Assembly: GCF_047123815.1 (NCBI RefSeq)
Contig: NZ_CP138920.1
Span: 1,178,001 to 1,242,000 of the forward strand
Origin: Maricaulis sp017643475
GTDB lineage: Bacteria; Pseudomonadota; Alphaproteobacteria; Caulobacterales; Maricaulaceae
DNA length: 64,000 nt
Reading direction: 5' to 3'
The notes under the pieces are model-generated. The model saw nothing but the letters and a program-made list of their open reading frames with translations, was not told the DNA's origin and made no database searches. This document shows, one piece after another, positions 52,594-61,614 of the stretch. The translations under genes were made by a program, and so were the position numbers. Within the stretch, counting starts at the first letter, position 1; every line of letters begins with the position of its first letter.

Positions 52594-53361
52594 TCAGCCG
52601 AAACGGCCCATGATGTAATCCTGCGTTTTCTGCTCACGCGGATTGGTGAAGATCGTCTCGGTCGGGCCATGCTCGACCAGGTCTCCCAGGTGGAAGAAGG
52701 CCGTCTGCTGGGAGACACGCGCCGCCTGCTGCATGGAGTGGGTCACGATGACGATGCAGTAATTCTCGCGCAGCTCGTCGATCAGCCCCTCGATACGGGC
52801 CGTCGCGATCGGGTCGAGTGCCGAACACGGCTCGTCCATCAGGATGACTTCCGGATTGACGGCGATGGCACGGGCAATCACCAGGCGCTGCTGCTGGCCG
52901 CCGGACAGGCTTGTGCCCGGATGTGACAGGCGGTCGGAGACCTCTTCCCACAGGCCCGCCTTGCGCAGGCTCTGCTCGACAATATCGTCCAGCTCGTCGG
53001 AGGACTGCGCCAGGCCGTGAATACGCGGACCATAGGCGACATTGTCATAGATGGATTTCGGGAAGGGATTCGGCTTCTGGAACACCATGCCGACACGCGC
53101 ACGCAGGATCACCGGATCCAGGTGTTTGTCGTTGATCTCCTCGCCATCGATCTTGATGGAGCCCTCGACCCGGGCGCCCTCAATCGTGTCATTCATGCGG
53201 TTCAGACAACGCAGGAAGGTCGACTTGCCGCAACCCGACGGCCCGATGAACGCGGTGACGCTGTTCTTGGGGATGTCGATGGATACGCTGTTCAGCGCCT
53301 GCTTGTCGCCGTAGAAAACGTCGACATCGCGTACTTCGACTTTTGAATTCGTCTCGCTCAC
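52594..53361 (-). CDS. pstB: Phosphate ABC transporter ATP-binding protein PstB
   Basis: 255 residues from GTG 53361 (VSETNSKVEVRDVDVF) with GAGGAC before it. Walker A GPSGCGKST, Q-loop VFQKPNPFPKSI, signature LSGGQQQRL, Walker B VILMDEPCSALDP and the H-loop VTHSMQQA are complete. PstB-specific features include CGKSTFLRCLNRMND and the C-terminal TNPREQKTQDYIMGRFG. It energises Pst uptake and is the last gene of the cluster; no phoU follows. Confidence 0.97.
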   Translation of the reverse strand: MSETNSKVEVRDVDVFYGDKQALNSVSIDIPKNSVTAFIGPSGCGKSTFLRCLNRMNDTIEGARVEGSIKIDGEEINDKHLDPVILRARVGMVFQKPNPFPKSIYDNVAYGPRIHGLAQSSDELDDIVEQSLRKAGLWEEVSDRLSHPGTSLSGGQQQRLVIARAIAVNPEVILMDEPCSALDPIATARIEGLIDELRENYCIVIVTHSMQQAARVSQQTAFFHLGDLVEHGPTETIFTNPREQKTQDYIMGRFG

Positions 53362-53407
53362 TTTGTCCTCACAACCCTGGACCCTGTCTGACAGTGTCCA
53401 TCCATGC

Positions 53408-55147
53408 CTACCATCTACGTTCAAACTTGTGTCGCAGATAGATGGCGAGCGCATTGAAACTGATCATCAAGCCCAGCAGCACCATGATCGCGGCAGCTGC
53501 GCGCGGCTCGAAGGCGCGTTCGGCGCCATCATACCAAAGGAAAACCTGTACTGGCAGAACCGTCGCCGGCTGCGTCATGCCCTCAATGTCCAGGCTCGGC
53601 GTCTCGGCGATAAAGGCCACCATGCCGATCATCAGCAGCGGCGCGGTTTCACCCAGCGCGCGTGACAGGCCGATAATGGAGCCCGTCAGAATACCCGGAG
53701 CGGCCAGCGGCAGGACGTGGTGGAAGACGGTCTGCGTCTGCGACGCACCGATACCCAGCGCAGCATCGCGGATCGAGGGCGGCACAGCCTTCATGGCGGC
53801 GCGTGTCGCGATGATGATGGTCGGCAGCGTCATCAGCGACAGGACCAGACCACCCAGAACCGGCGAGGATCGCGGCAGGCCGAAGACATTGATGAAGACA
53901 GCCAGGCCCAGCATGCCGAACACGATCGACGGCACGGCGGCCAGATTGTTGATATTGACCTCGATCAGATCCGTGACCGGATTCTTCGGCGCAAATTCTT
54001 CCAGATAGATCGCGGCAAACACACCCACCGGCACCGACAGGATCAGAGCGATCAGAATGGTGAGGATCGAACCGTGCAGCGCACCACGCACACCAGCGAG
54101 CTCAGGCTCGCGCGAGTCGGCATTGCCGAACAGATAGCGGTTCGTGTGTTCCTCGATGACACCGCGGTCACGCAGGACACGGGACCAGACCAGCTGGTTG
54201 TCCGAGGAACGCCGGCGGCTTTCCGGCACATCCACGACCAGCAGGTTCCAGCTGTCCGCGCTCTGGCTTTCCGGCTGCACGACCGCACGACCGGTCGCCC
54301 GGGTCCCGTCAACAGAAACACCGTCCAGCTTGTAAGCACCGCCTGCCATCTCCACGATGACACTCGGCAGAGTGTCGTCGAGACGGAAAACGCCATCCTC
54401 GGCATCGGCCCAGTCAAGCAGGCCCTGCTGGCGCTCACGCAGATTGGCAATGCGGTCTACAAGCGCACTGACATCCTCGTCACCGGCAGCCTGGACACGC
54501 AGATCCAGCTCGTCGGCGCTGGCCCCCAGGGCGACAGCCTCATTGCGCAGAGCCGCACGCTGGTTTTCAACCATGGCTGCAAACCCGGCATCATCGCTGA
54601 CAAGCGCAATGGAGCGCCCCTCTTCCGCGGCGCGCAGCGCGGTATTCATCCGGGTCTCGGATTGATCCAGCAGCTCGCCCTTGAGGTAAAGATCCATGTC
54701 GTCCGACAGCGGCATGCGGAAACGATAGCGCGTGCCGACCAGTGACGGATCCTCGATGACTTCATCCATCAGCCGCGGTGCGTTGAGCGCGGTGTAAAGC
54801 TGGAAAAGCTGGCGAAGATCGCGGCGTGCCCGTACTTCCGGGAATTGCTCACGCATCGCGTTTTGCAACACGCGGGCATAGGATCCCTCGCGCAACGAAA
54901 CCTCACTCCCATCACCTTGCGGGTCGACCAGATCACGGTCCAGATCGACCTCGAGGAAGATCTCATTGGCGGTATAGGCCGGCAGGCTCTGCATGCCGAT
55001 CGAACCGAGCAGGATCACCAGGATCGCGACCGCGGAGAAAATCGCTGCGAGCCCCAGGCTGCGGAAACGCGCCTCAGACCGGTAACGCTTCGCCAGACGG
55101 GCTTCGACCGCTGCCTTGATGGCGGGTTTTGACACGGACTCAGTCAT
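53408..55147 (-). CDS. pstA: Phosphate ABC transporter permease PstA (long form)
   Basis: 579 residues; the ATG at 55147 overlaps the pstC stop by 8 bases. The C-terminal third (about 350-579) is the permease proper, with the EAA-loop region MKAVPPSIRDAALGIGASQT. The N-terminal third is a helix followed by a long periplasmic insertion (about 60-340) of the DUF3333 type, seen in alphaproteobacterial PstA. It forms the channel with PstC. Family size is about 280 residues in Escherichia, so this is the extended form. Confidence 0.94.
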   Translation of the reverse strand: MTESVSKPAIKAAVEARLAKRYRSEARFRSLGLAAIFSAVAILVILLGSIGMQSLPAYTANEIFLEVDLDRDLVDPQGDGSEVSLREGSYARVLQNAMREQFPEVRARRDLRQLFQLYTALNAPRLMDEVIEDPSLVGTRYRFRMPLSDDMDLYLKGELLDQSETRMNTALRAAEEGRSIALVSDDAGFAAMVENQRAALRNEAVALGASADELDLRVQAAGDEDVSALVDRIANLRERQQGLLDWADAEDGVFRLDDTLPSVIVEMAGGAYKLDGVSVDGTRATGRAVVQPESQSADSWNLLVVDVPESRRRSSDNQLVWSRVLRDRGVIEEHTNRYLFGNADSREPELAGVRGALHGSILTILIALILSVPVGVFAAIYLEEFAPKNPVTDLIEVNINNLAAVPSIVFGMLGLAVFINVFGLPRSSPVLGGLVLSLMTLPTIIIATRAAMKAVPPSIRDAALGIGASQTQTVFHHVLPLAAPGILTGSIIGLSRALGETAPLLMIGMVAFIAETPSLDIEGMTQPATVLPVQVFLWYDGAERAFEPRAAAAIMVLLGLMISFNALAIYLRHKFERRW

Positions 55148-56840
55148 ATTTTTCCCGGTAACGACGAACAACACGCAGGGCGATGATGTTCATGATCAGT
55201 GTGAGGATGAAGAGCACCAGTCCCAGGGCAAAGGCCGAGAGCGTCTTGACGCTGTCGAACTCCTGGTCGCCGGTCAGCAGCATGACGATCTGTACGGTGA
55301 TGGTCGTGACCGCTTCGAGCGGGTTCGCCGTCAGGTTTGCACCCTGGCCCGCCGCCATGACCACAATCATGGTCTCGCCGATCGCCCGGCTGATCGCCAG
55401 CAGGACAGCCCCGACAATCCCGGGAAGGGCCGCCGGCAGAACAACCTGGCGGATCGTTTCAGACTTGGTCGCGCCCATTGCATAGGAGCCATCGCGCAGC
55501 GTCTGGGGAACCGAGTTGATGACGTCGTCGGACAGCGAGGAGATGAAGGGAATGATCATCACACCCATCACCAGACCCGCCGACAGGGCGCTCTGGGTCA
55601 CCACGTCTTCAAATCCCAGCGCACCGAAAATGCCACGGATGAACGGGCCAACCGTCAGCAGGGCGAAGAAGCCGTAGACCACGGTCGGGATGCCGGCGAG
55701 GATCTCCAGCAACGGCTTGGCGATCTGGCGGAAACGCGTGCCGGCATATTCCGACAGATAAATTGCAGAGAAAAGGCCGATCGGCACAGCAACGACCATC
55801 GCGATCAGAGTGATCATGGCCGTACCGGCAAACAGCGGCACCGCACCGAACGCGCCGGACTGACCGACCTGATCCGCACGAATGGCGATCTGCGGGCTCC
55901 ACTGCAGGCCGAACAGGAATTCCTGTAGCGGAACTTCACGGAAAAAGCGCAGGCTTTCGAACAACAGGGAGGCCACGATGCCAACCGTTGTCAGGATGGC
56001 AATCAGCGACGACAGGAAGAGGACGACCAGGACCAGGCGCTCTACATTGTTGCGAGCGCGGAAGCTGGGCGCGATCTGGAAACGGGAAAGACCGAAACCT
56101 GCAATGGCCATGAGAATGACCAACCCCGCCACCGAACGACGGATAAGGGCCTCGGTTTCAACGAGCGACGCCGCGGCTGCATCCAGGGCCGGCGAGGTGC
56201 GGCTGGCAATACGCCCGTCTGCAATGCGTCGCGCATCGGCCATGAAGAGTTGTTTGGCTGCATTGCCACCCAGTTCAAGCTGGAAGCCGGCCCTGATGCG
56301 ATAGCCGCCCGCATCTTCGGCGATACTATCGAGAATGCCCTGGGAGATTTCTTCCTGGCGTCGGACAGCCTGGGCATCCGTATCCGTTGCCAGATTGAGG
56401 ACTTCGAGCTGTTCCGCGCGTCGCGCCTCGATCATGGCCGGGTCACGATCCTCGCCGCGTGTGCTGCGCAGACGGGAAATCTCTTCGTTCAGCTCGACCA
56501 CACGGCCACGCTGCTGGGCCGCGGCGGCTGTCAGCGCTTGGTAGTCAGCATCATTGGTCAGGGTCTCGAGATAGGTCGAGGTCAGCGGCGCTGCTTCCCG
56601 GGTCAGTTCGGACACGACCATGCGATCCGCGACCTGGCCACCGATCAGCGCATAGGCCATCAGCACCAACAGCGCGGGAAGGCCTGTCCACAGGGCGACA
56701 TAATATCCGTAATAGTTTGGCAGGGAGTGCAACTCGCGTCGTGCATCACCCACCAGGCGGATCGCTCGAGTGCGTCCTGCGTAGAAGCCTCCGGCGACGA
56801 CCACCAAGAGGCTAAAAGCGATAATCGTATCGATCGACAT
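55140..56840 (-). CDS. pstC: Phosphate ABC transporter permease PstC (long form)
   Basis: 566 residues from ATG 56840 (MSIDTIIAFSLLVVV); an upstream ATG (56909) is possible. The N-terminal anchor and a long periplasmic/coiled insertion precede the permease core (about 300-566). The core has the family signature LKPLLEILAGIPTVVYGFFA, with its Pro-Thr-Val-Val-Tyr-Gly pattern, and EAA-like VPQTLRDGSYAMGATKSE. It sits between pstS and pstA and overlaps pstA by 8 bases. Confidence 0.92.
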   Translation of the reverse strand: MSIDTIIAFSLLVVVAGGFYAGRTRAIRLVGDARRELHSLPNYYGYYVALWTGLPALLVLMAYALIGGQVADRMVVSELTREAAPLTSTYLETLTNDADYQALTAAAAQQRGRVVELNEEISRLRSTRGEDRDPAMIEARRAEQLEVLNLATDTDAQAVRRQEEISQGILDSIAEDAGGYRIRAGFQLELGGNAAKQLFMADARRIADGRIASRTSPALDAAAASLVETEALIRRSVAGLVILMAIAGFGLSRFQIAPSFRARNNVERLVLVVLFLSSLIAILTTVGIVASLLFESLRFFREVPLQEFLFGLQWSPQIAIRADQVGQSGAFGAVPLFAGTAMITLIAMVVAVPIGLFSAIYLSEYAGTRFRQIAKPLLEILAGIPTVVYGFFALLTVGPFIRGIFGALGFEDVVTQSALSAGLVMGVMIIPFISSLSDDVINSVPQTLRDGSYAMGATKSETIRQVVLPAALPGIVGAVLLAISRAIGETMIVVMAAGQGANLTANPLEAVTTITVQIVMLLTGDQEFDSVKTLSAFALGLVLFILTLIMNIIALRVVRRYREKYD

Positions 56841-56998
56841 CAGTGCCCATTCCAGCGCCAGAAAAGCGCCTCGCCACAATACCCGCACGCCGCATACGAG
56901 CGCAGGCATGTCTCCGTCAACTAATTGTTGATGGCGACATGCCTGACTCAAGCTGTTCCCTGCTACGGCGCGGCCTCACAGGGAGCTGAATTTGGTGC

Positions 56999-58060
56999 CT
57001 ATTCAGGCACTTCCGTCATAGCGGTCAGAGCGCGAGCGCTGGCAGCCATTTCAGCACGTTCATCATCACCCAGCGGGATCAGGCCACGATCGGTCAGGTA
57101 ACCAAACTCGCCCCAGGCATCCTCGGAGGTGAATTCACGAACATAACCGGCCAGACCCGGGACCAGATCCGCATGGCGATTCTTCACATAGAAGAACAGC
57201 GAACGGGATACCGGGTAGGAGCCGTCTGCGATGGCTTCGAATTCCGGTCCGACACCGTCAATGATCGCACCAGCGAGGCGGTCGGAGTTCTGGTCCAGGA
57301 AAGAGAAACCGAAGACGCCGAACGCGGTCGGGGTGTTGACCAAGGTCTGAACGATCGCATTGTCGTTCTCGCCGGCATCAACCCAGACACCGTCTTCGCG
57401 GATACGGCTGGCGATCTGCTCGAAACGGTCGCTGTCTGCATCGTCCAGCGCTTCCATGCACGCAATACCGGCAGCGCCACCCTGCATGGCCAGCTCGACG
57501 AAAGCGTCTCGCGTGCCGGAGGTCGGCGGCGGGCCAAACACCTCAATGCGCTGCTGCGGCAGGGAGGCGTCGATCTCGGACCAGTACTGGTACGGGTTTT
57601 CCTGGAAGGAAGAGCAGGTGTCGTCGGCGGGAACTTCAGCCGCCAGCGCCAGCCACAGCTGCGTCAGGGTCAGTTCCATCGGGCCTTCACCATTGTCGGC
57701 GGCGCCCAGGACGATGCCGTCGAAACCAATGCGGACCTCGGTGATGTCGCGCACGCCATTGTTCTGGCAGTTCTCGAATTCGGATGCCTTCATTCGGCGG
57801 GACGCATTGGTGATATCCGGATACTCAACACCCACGCCGGAGCAGAACAGGCGCAGTCCACCACCGGAACCGGTGGATTCGACAACCGGGGTCGCATTGC
57901 CCGTCTTGGCGCCGAAGGACTCAGCTACTGCGGTAGAGAACGGAAAGACCGTGGACGAACCGACGATGCGGATCTGGTCGCGGCTCTGCGCATCGGCAGC
58001 ACCGGCAACAGCCAGCGCAGCCGTCATGGCGCAGGTGATAGATTTCAGCGTGCTCTTCAT
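56999..58060 (-). CDS. pstS: Phosphate ABC transporter substrate-binding protein PstS
   Basis: 353 residues; signal peptide ends at AGAADAQ. The mature start IRIVGSSTVFPFSTAVAE is the phosphate-binding opening, followed by VESTGSGGGLRLFCSG (the GSG loop that hydrogen-bonds phosphate) and DITNASRRMK. Later, PPPTSGTRDAFVELA contains the SGTR phosphate-binding motif. It captures Pi in the periplasm and hands it to PstCA. It lies upstream of pstC with its own PHO-box promoter about 200 bp ahead. Confidence 0.95.
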   Translation of the reverse strand: MKSTLKSITCAMTAALAVAGAADAQSRDQIRIVGSSTVFPFSTAVAESFGAKTGNATPVVESTGSGGGLRLFCSGVGVEYPDITNASRRMKASEFENCQNNGVRDITEVRIGFDGIVLGAADNGEGPMELTLTQLWLALAAEVPADDTCSSFQENPYQYWSEIDASLPQQRIEVFGPPPTSGTRDAFVELAMQGGAAGIACMEALDDADSDRFEQIASRIREDGVWVDAGENDNAIVQTLVNTPTAFGVFGFSFLDQNSDRLAGAIIDGVGPEFEAIADGSYPVSRSLFFYVKNRHADLVPGLAGYVREFTSEDAWGEFGYLTDRGLIPLGDDERAEMAASARALTAMTEVPE

Positions 58061-58258
58061 TACGAAGCTCCTAAAAGAGGCGTGTTTCCTAAACGCTCTG
58101 TCAGCACCAGCCCGAACCGGCTCACCCGCTCCGCGATGTGGCTGATGAGAACATCAGAACACCCCGGAAGCGGATCTGTGATCGGCTTTCACTCGGACCG
58201 GCCAAATCCCCATTTCGAATAAATCCGAAAAAACTCACAGCTCGGATACCGAGTCTGT

Positions 58259-58287
58259 GTGACAGTTTGACGACAATCGGATGACAA
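58259..58287 (-). promoter_or_regulatory. PHO box with three 7-bp units upstream of pstS
   Basis: On the minus strand units TTGTCAT (58287-58281), TTGTCGT (58276-58270) and CTGTCAC (58265-58259) repeat every 11 bp with 4-bp spacers. This is the PhoB-binding pattern (consensus unit CTGTCAT). A -10-like GTATCC lies about 10 bp downstream, so the box can replace the -35 element. Confidence 0.82.
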
Positions 58288-58369
58288 GTTTGTCTCCACC
58301 AATTTTCGTTAACTATAACAGGAAGATAAAATCGAATTGCGGAAACCTGTTTTCACCACCTCAACGCAC

Positions 58370-58396
58370 AACGCCGCCCCGGTTCGGAGCGGCGTT
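58370..58396 (-). terminator. Terminator after the phosphate-selective porin gene
   Basis: AACGCCGC (58370-58377) pairs with GCGGCGTT (58389-58396) around an 11-base loop. It lies about 27 bases past the porin stop at 58423 and ahead of the pstS promoter. Confidence 0.65.
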
Positions 58397-58422
58397 GCTG
58401 ACGATTCTGGTCTTTGTGAAAA

Positions 58423-59616
58423 TCAGAAGTCGATCTGGAAACGGAACTGGGCTGCATCGCCCTCTTCCACATAACCCGGACCATCATGCTCACCATCAAC
58501 AAGGTTGAACATGACACGGAAATTGCTGTGAACGTACCAGTTCACGCCCAGCGTCGTGGTCTGCAGGGTACCGAGACCGGCATCCCCCATATCCGCGTAG
58601 TCAAAACGTGCAGCGATCTCGAACGCACCATAGCCTCCGGCTGTCACAGGAGCATCCGGGCTGGTCCGGTTAAACGTGCCGGAGGACTGCTTGTAACGTC
58701 GCGTTTCACCCGTGATGAAATGACCGATGGAGACAAAGCCGCTGACAAATGCCGGGTCGCCGGCAGGCCCGTCGAGCGATACCCGAGCCAGCTCACCGTG
58801 AAGATGCGTCGCGCCCCGGACCATCGCTGCTTCGAAGCCGAGGAAGGTCGAGCTGTCGGCTTCGCCCAGCGGCCGACCAGTGCGGTAGTCAGCGGCGGCG
58901 AAACGGTTGGACAGGTGCGCGTTCGGGCGGACACGTAGGCGCGTGCCGGCATCGCCGTGGTCCGTCCGGCGAATGGATGCGCCGAGGTGGTAGAGCGGGC
59001 CGCCTTCTTCCTGGTTGGACCAGGTGAATCGCGCTGCAACAGCACTGGAATCATTGGCTTCGCGGAAGGCAAAATTGTCATCCAGCGGGGCGCCAAAAAT
59101 ACCGGCGCTCGCCGTGATGCTGTCATTGTTCCAGTAGTAGGCAACGCCGATGCGGCGGTCGAGACCGAACAGGTCCGTCGCCATGCCGCGCTCCATGAAA
59201 CTGACATAACGCGAAGAGGTCAGTTCCTCCATCGAGTTCATGGTCTTGAACTGCCCGACACGCAGCGACCCCTCGCCGACGGAGAAAGTCAGGTGTACGT
59301 CCTTGGCATCAACATCATCACCGGAGAAATCGAACTCGGCGACAAGCTTCGTGCCGTTAAAGCTCGTTTCGATGCCAAGGCGGGCCGTGCGCCATTCTTC
59401 GGAGTCACCAGGCTCGGTGCTCAGCGGGCTGTTCCAGTCGATGCTAGCGATATCGAAATAGGCACGACCGCGGAATTTGAAGTAGTTGCCAGATTCCTCA
59501 GCATCCCAGCGTGGGCCAGGAGACATGTTGAAGTTCCAGTCGTCGGCAAAGGCCGAGGCCGGCACCGTGAGAGCGAGGGCTGCTGCACCAAGCAGCTTCA
59601 GGGTTTGAGTACGCAT
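58423..59616 (-). CDS. Phosphate-selective porin (OprO/OprP family)
   Basis: 397 residues; signal peptide ends at PASAFA. The mature N-terminus has FKFRGRAYFDIASIDWNS and EWRTARLGIETSFNGT, with KLVAEFDFSGDDVDAKDVHL matching the OprO/OprP pattern; LRVGQFKTMNSMEELTSSR is the family's conserved constriction-side motif. It ends QFRFQIDF with a C-terminal aromatic. Family proteins are 16-strand trimers that favour phosphate. The location between a chemoreceptor gene 33 bp upstream and pstS downstream supports phosphate as substrate, although related porins take other anions. Confidence 0.87.
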   Translation of the reverse strand: MRTQTLKLLGAAALALTVPASAFADDWNFNMSPGPRWDAEESGNYFKFRGRAYFDIASIDWNSPLSTEPGDSEEWRTARLGIETSFNGTKLVAEFDFSGDDVDAKDVHLTFSVGEGSLRVGQFKTMNSMEELTSSRYVSFMERGMATDLFGLDRRIGVAYYWNNDSITASAGIFGAPLDDNFAFREANDSSAVAARFTWSNQEEGGPLYHLGASIRRTDHGDAGTRLRVRPNAHLSNRFAAADYRTGRPLGEADSSTFLGFEAAMVRGATHLHGELARVSLDGPAGDPAFVSGFVSIGHFITGETRRYKQSSGTFNRTSPDAPVTAGGYGAFEIAARFDYADMGDAGLGTLQTTTLGVNWYVHSNFRVMFNLVDGEHDGPGYVEEGDAAQFRFQIDF

Positions 59617-59649
59617 TCTATTTCGTCCCGTTTGAATAGAGTGTGTGGA

Positions 59650-61614
59650 TCAGGCTGCCCGTATCTGGTCGATGAATGTGGCCAGATCGGATTTGAGTTT
59701 TTCAGCGCCGTCGGAAACGCTCCGTGCGGCATTGAGAACTTCGTCAGAGGCCCGGTCGGTATCGCGAACGATTGCTGACAGGGCGGTGATGCTCTCGGTC
59801 ACCTCGGCCGTTCCTTCGGCGGCCTGGGCAACGCTGTGAGCGATTTCATTAGCAGCCGCATCCTGCTGCTCGACCGCGCTGGAGATGGCGGTGGCGCCGG
59901 CGGCGACATTGTCGATGGTTCCGGCCATCGCCTCGATCGCGGCAATGGCCTGTTTGCCACTGGCCTGGATCGCATCGATCTGATCGGCGATCTCCAGCGT
60001 TGCATTACCGGTCTGGTCAGCCAGCGCCTTCACCTCGGAGGCAACAACGGCAAAGCCCTTGCCTGCATCGCCCGCTCGCGAGGCCTCGATGGTCGCATTG
60101 AGAGCCAGAAGATTGGTCTGCTCTGCAATGGACTGGATGAGGGAGACGACTTCGGAAATTTGTGACACCGCCTCAGCCAGGTCGGATACCGTCTGGCGAG
60201 TGGTATTGGCTTCCTCGACCGCGCTCTGGGTATCGGTGGAGGCATCGCTCACCTGCCGGTGGATCTCGCGAATGGAACTGGTCAGCTCCTCTGCTGCAGA
60301 GGCAACAGTTTGCGTATTGCCCGATGTCCGCTCGGCGGCAGACGCCACGGTCCCGGCACGTTTGTCAGCGCCCTGGGCAGATCCGTGCAACTCGCCAGCA
60401 GAAGCGATCATCTGGCTGGCCGCAGCAGCGAGTTCGTTGACGATCTGACCTATACGGTTGTCGAATTCATCGGCAAGATCATTACGGGCCTTCGCGGCAG
60501 TCTCGGCCTCACGGGCCTCGGTCTCTGCACGCTGCGCACGCATCGTCTCCATCTCGTGATACCCGTCCTGGAAAATCCGGAGCGTGCGAGCCATTTCGCC
60601 AATCTCGCCGCCGTCCTTGCTGTGTGGCACGTCCGCATCCACTTCGCCGCGCGCCAGTCCGCTCATCACATCAGTGATGGCTCGGATCGGATGGGCGATG
60701 GAGCGGGCAACGATCCAGGTCACACCGAAGGTGAGCAGAACCACCACCGCCATGACCGCCAGGCTGACAATCAGGATCTGAGACCGGGATGCCGCCAGCT
60801 CGACCAAAGCGGCTTCGCTACCGGCTTGAGCGTGCTCGAGAATGACATCAAAGTCGGTGCTCATCTCGGCGAAAATCGCAGAGAGCGTGGACACGTCTTC
60901 ATCGAACTGCAGACGCGTTTGCGCCCAGGTTCGGAAATCGCGGCCATAGTTCTGCATCAGCTGGGAGATTTCAGCCTGGTCAGCTGCGCTGTAGCTACGG
61001 GTCGCCATCAGTTCGGCGAACTCGACCTGGCGCGTTGCCAACCGGTCGATATAGCGAGACTCAACACGCAGCATGAAGTCCTTCTCGTGCCGGCGCATCA
61101 TCAACATCAGCACGGTCAGTTCCGCGTCGCCAAACTCGTTGAGACGGGTCTCGACTGCATGCACAGCGGAGCGTAACCGACCTTCCAGGCCCTCGCTGGG
61201 CGTCAGCCCCAGCTCAACGGCCTGGGCAACGACGCTTTCAAACGCGGTCCGGTGACGTGGCAACGCTGTTGCCAGACGCGCCGCCGCGGCGGCGGTTTCG
61301 GTGTCCAGATCATGCGACTGAATCTCGCTGATGACCCGCGCAACCGTGTCCGCGTCGGTCAGGTAGCGATCGAGGTACTGGACATCCCGGCGCAGGAGGA
61401 AGTCCTTTTCCCGGCGGCGCATCTGCAGCGCACCGATTTCCATCTCGAGCGCCAGGCGCTCGATCTCGGCAAACTCGAGCCCGCGCTCGATCGCCGCATC
61501 GGTCTGGGCGCGACTGATGAAGAAGATCGAGAGAAGCGCGATAACTGCGAACGCGGAAAAGCCAGCGAGAATGCCGACCCGCGCGTGGATGGAAAGTCGA
61601 TTAATAGCTGCCAT
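59650..61614 (-). CDS. Methyl-accepting chemotaxis protein with HBM-like sensor domain
   Basis: 654 residues: helix 1 (about 12-34), a 245-residue helical periplasmic domain, helix 2 (about 280-304), HAMP (about 304-357), then the signalling domain with the hairpin EQTNLLALNATIEASRAGDA. The periplasmic domain has twin motifs RRREKDFLLR (66-75) and RRHEKDFMLR (175-184), the mark of the two-module HBM fold. HBM receptors sense small molecules; one in Pseudomonas (CtpL) acts in phosphate taxis. The gene lies 33 bp upstream of a phosphate-type porin, and a PHO-box-like sequence precedes it. Confidence 0.9.
   Translation of the reverse strand: MAAINRLSIHARVGILAGFSAFAVIALLSIFFISRAQTDAAIERGLEFAEIERLALEMEIGALQMRRREKDFLLRRDVQYLDRYLTDADTVARVISEIQSHDLDTETAAAAARLATALPRHRTAFESVVAQAVELGLTPSEGLEGRLRSAVHAVETRLNEFGDAELTVLMLMMRRHEKDFMLRVESRYIDRLATRQVEFAELMATRSYSAADQAEISQLMQNYGRDFRTWAQTRLQFDEDVSTLSAIFAEMSTDFDVILEHAQAGSEAALVELAASRSQILIVSLAVMAVVVLLTFGVTWIVARSIAHPIRAITDVMSGLARGEVDADVPHSKDGGEIGEMARTLRIFQDGYHEMETMRAQRAETEAREAETAAKARNDLADEFDNRIGQIVNELAAAASQMIASAGELHGSAQGADKRAGTVASAAERTSGNTQTVASAAEELTSSIREIHRQVSDASTDTQSAVEEANTTRQTVSDLAEAVSQISEVVSLIQSIAEQTNLLALNATIEASRAGDAGKGFAVVASEVKALADQTGNATLEIADQIDAIQASGKQAIAAIEAMAGTIDNVAAGATAISSAVEQQDAAANEIAHSVAQAAEGTAEVTESITALSAIVRDTDRASDEVLNAARSVSDGAEKLKSDLATFIDQIRAA

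Larger units (their letters stand above)
58061..58422. other. pstS leader and PHO-box intergenic region
   Basis: 362 bp. It holds the porin terminator (58370-58396), the PHO box (58259-58287) and a roughly 200-base pstS leader. The leader includes CTCGG-ATA-CCGAG, a small hairpin at about 58241-58253. No gene seen. Confidence 0.6.
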
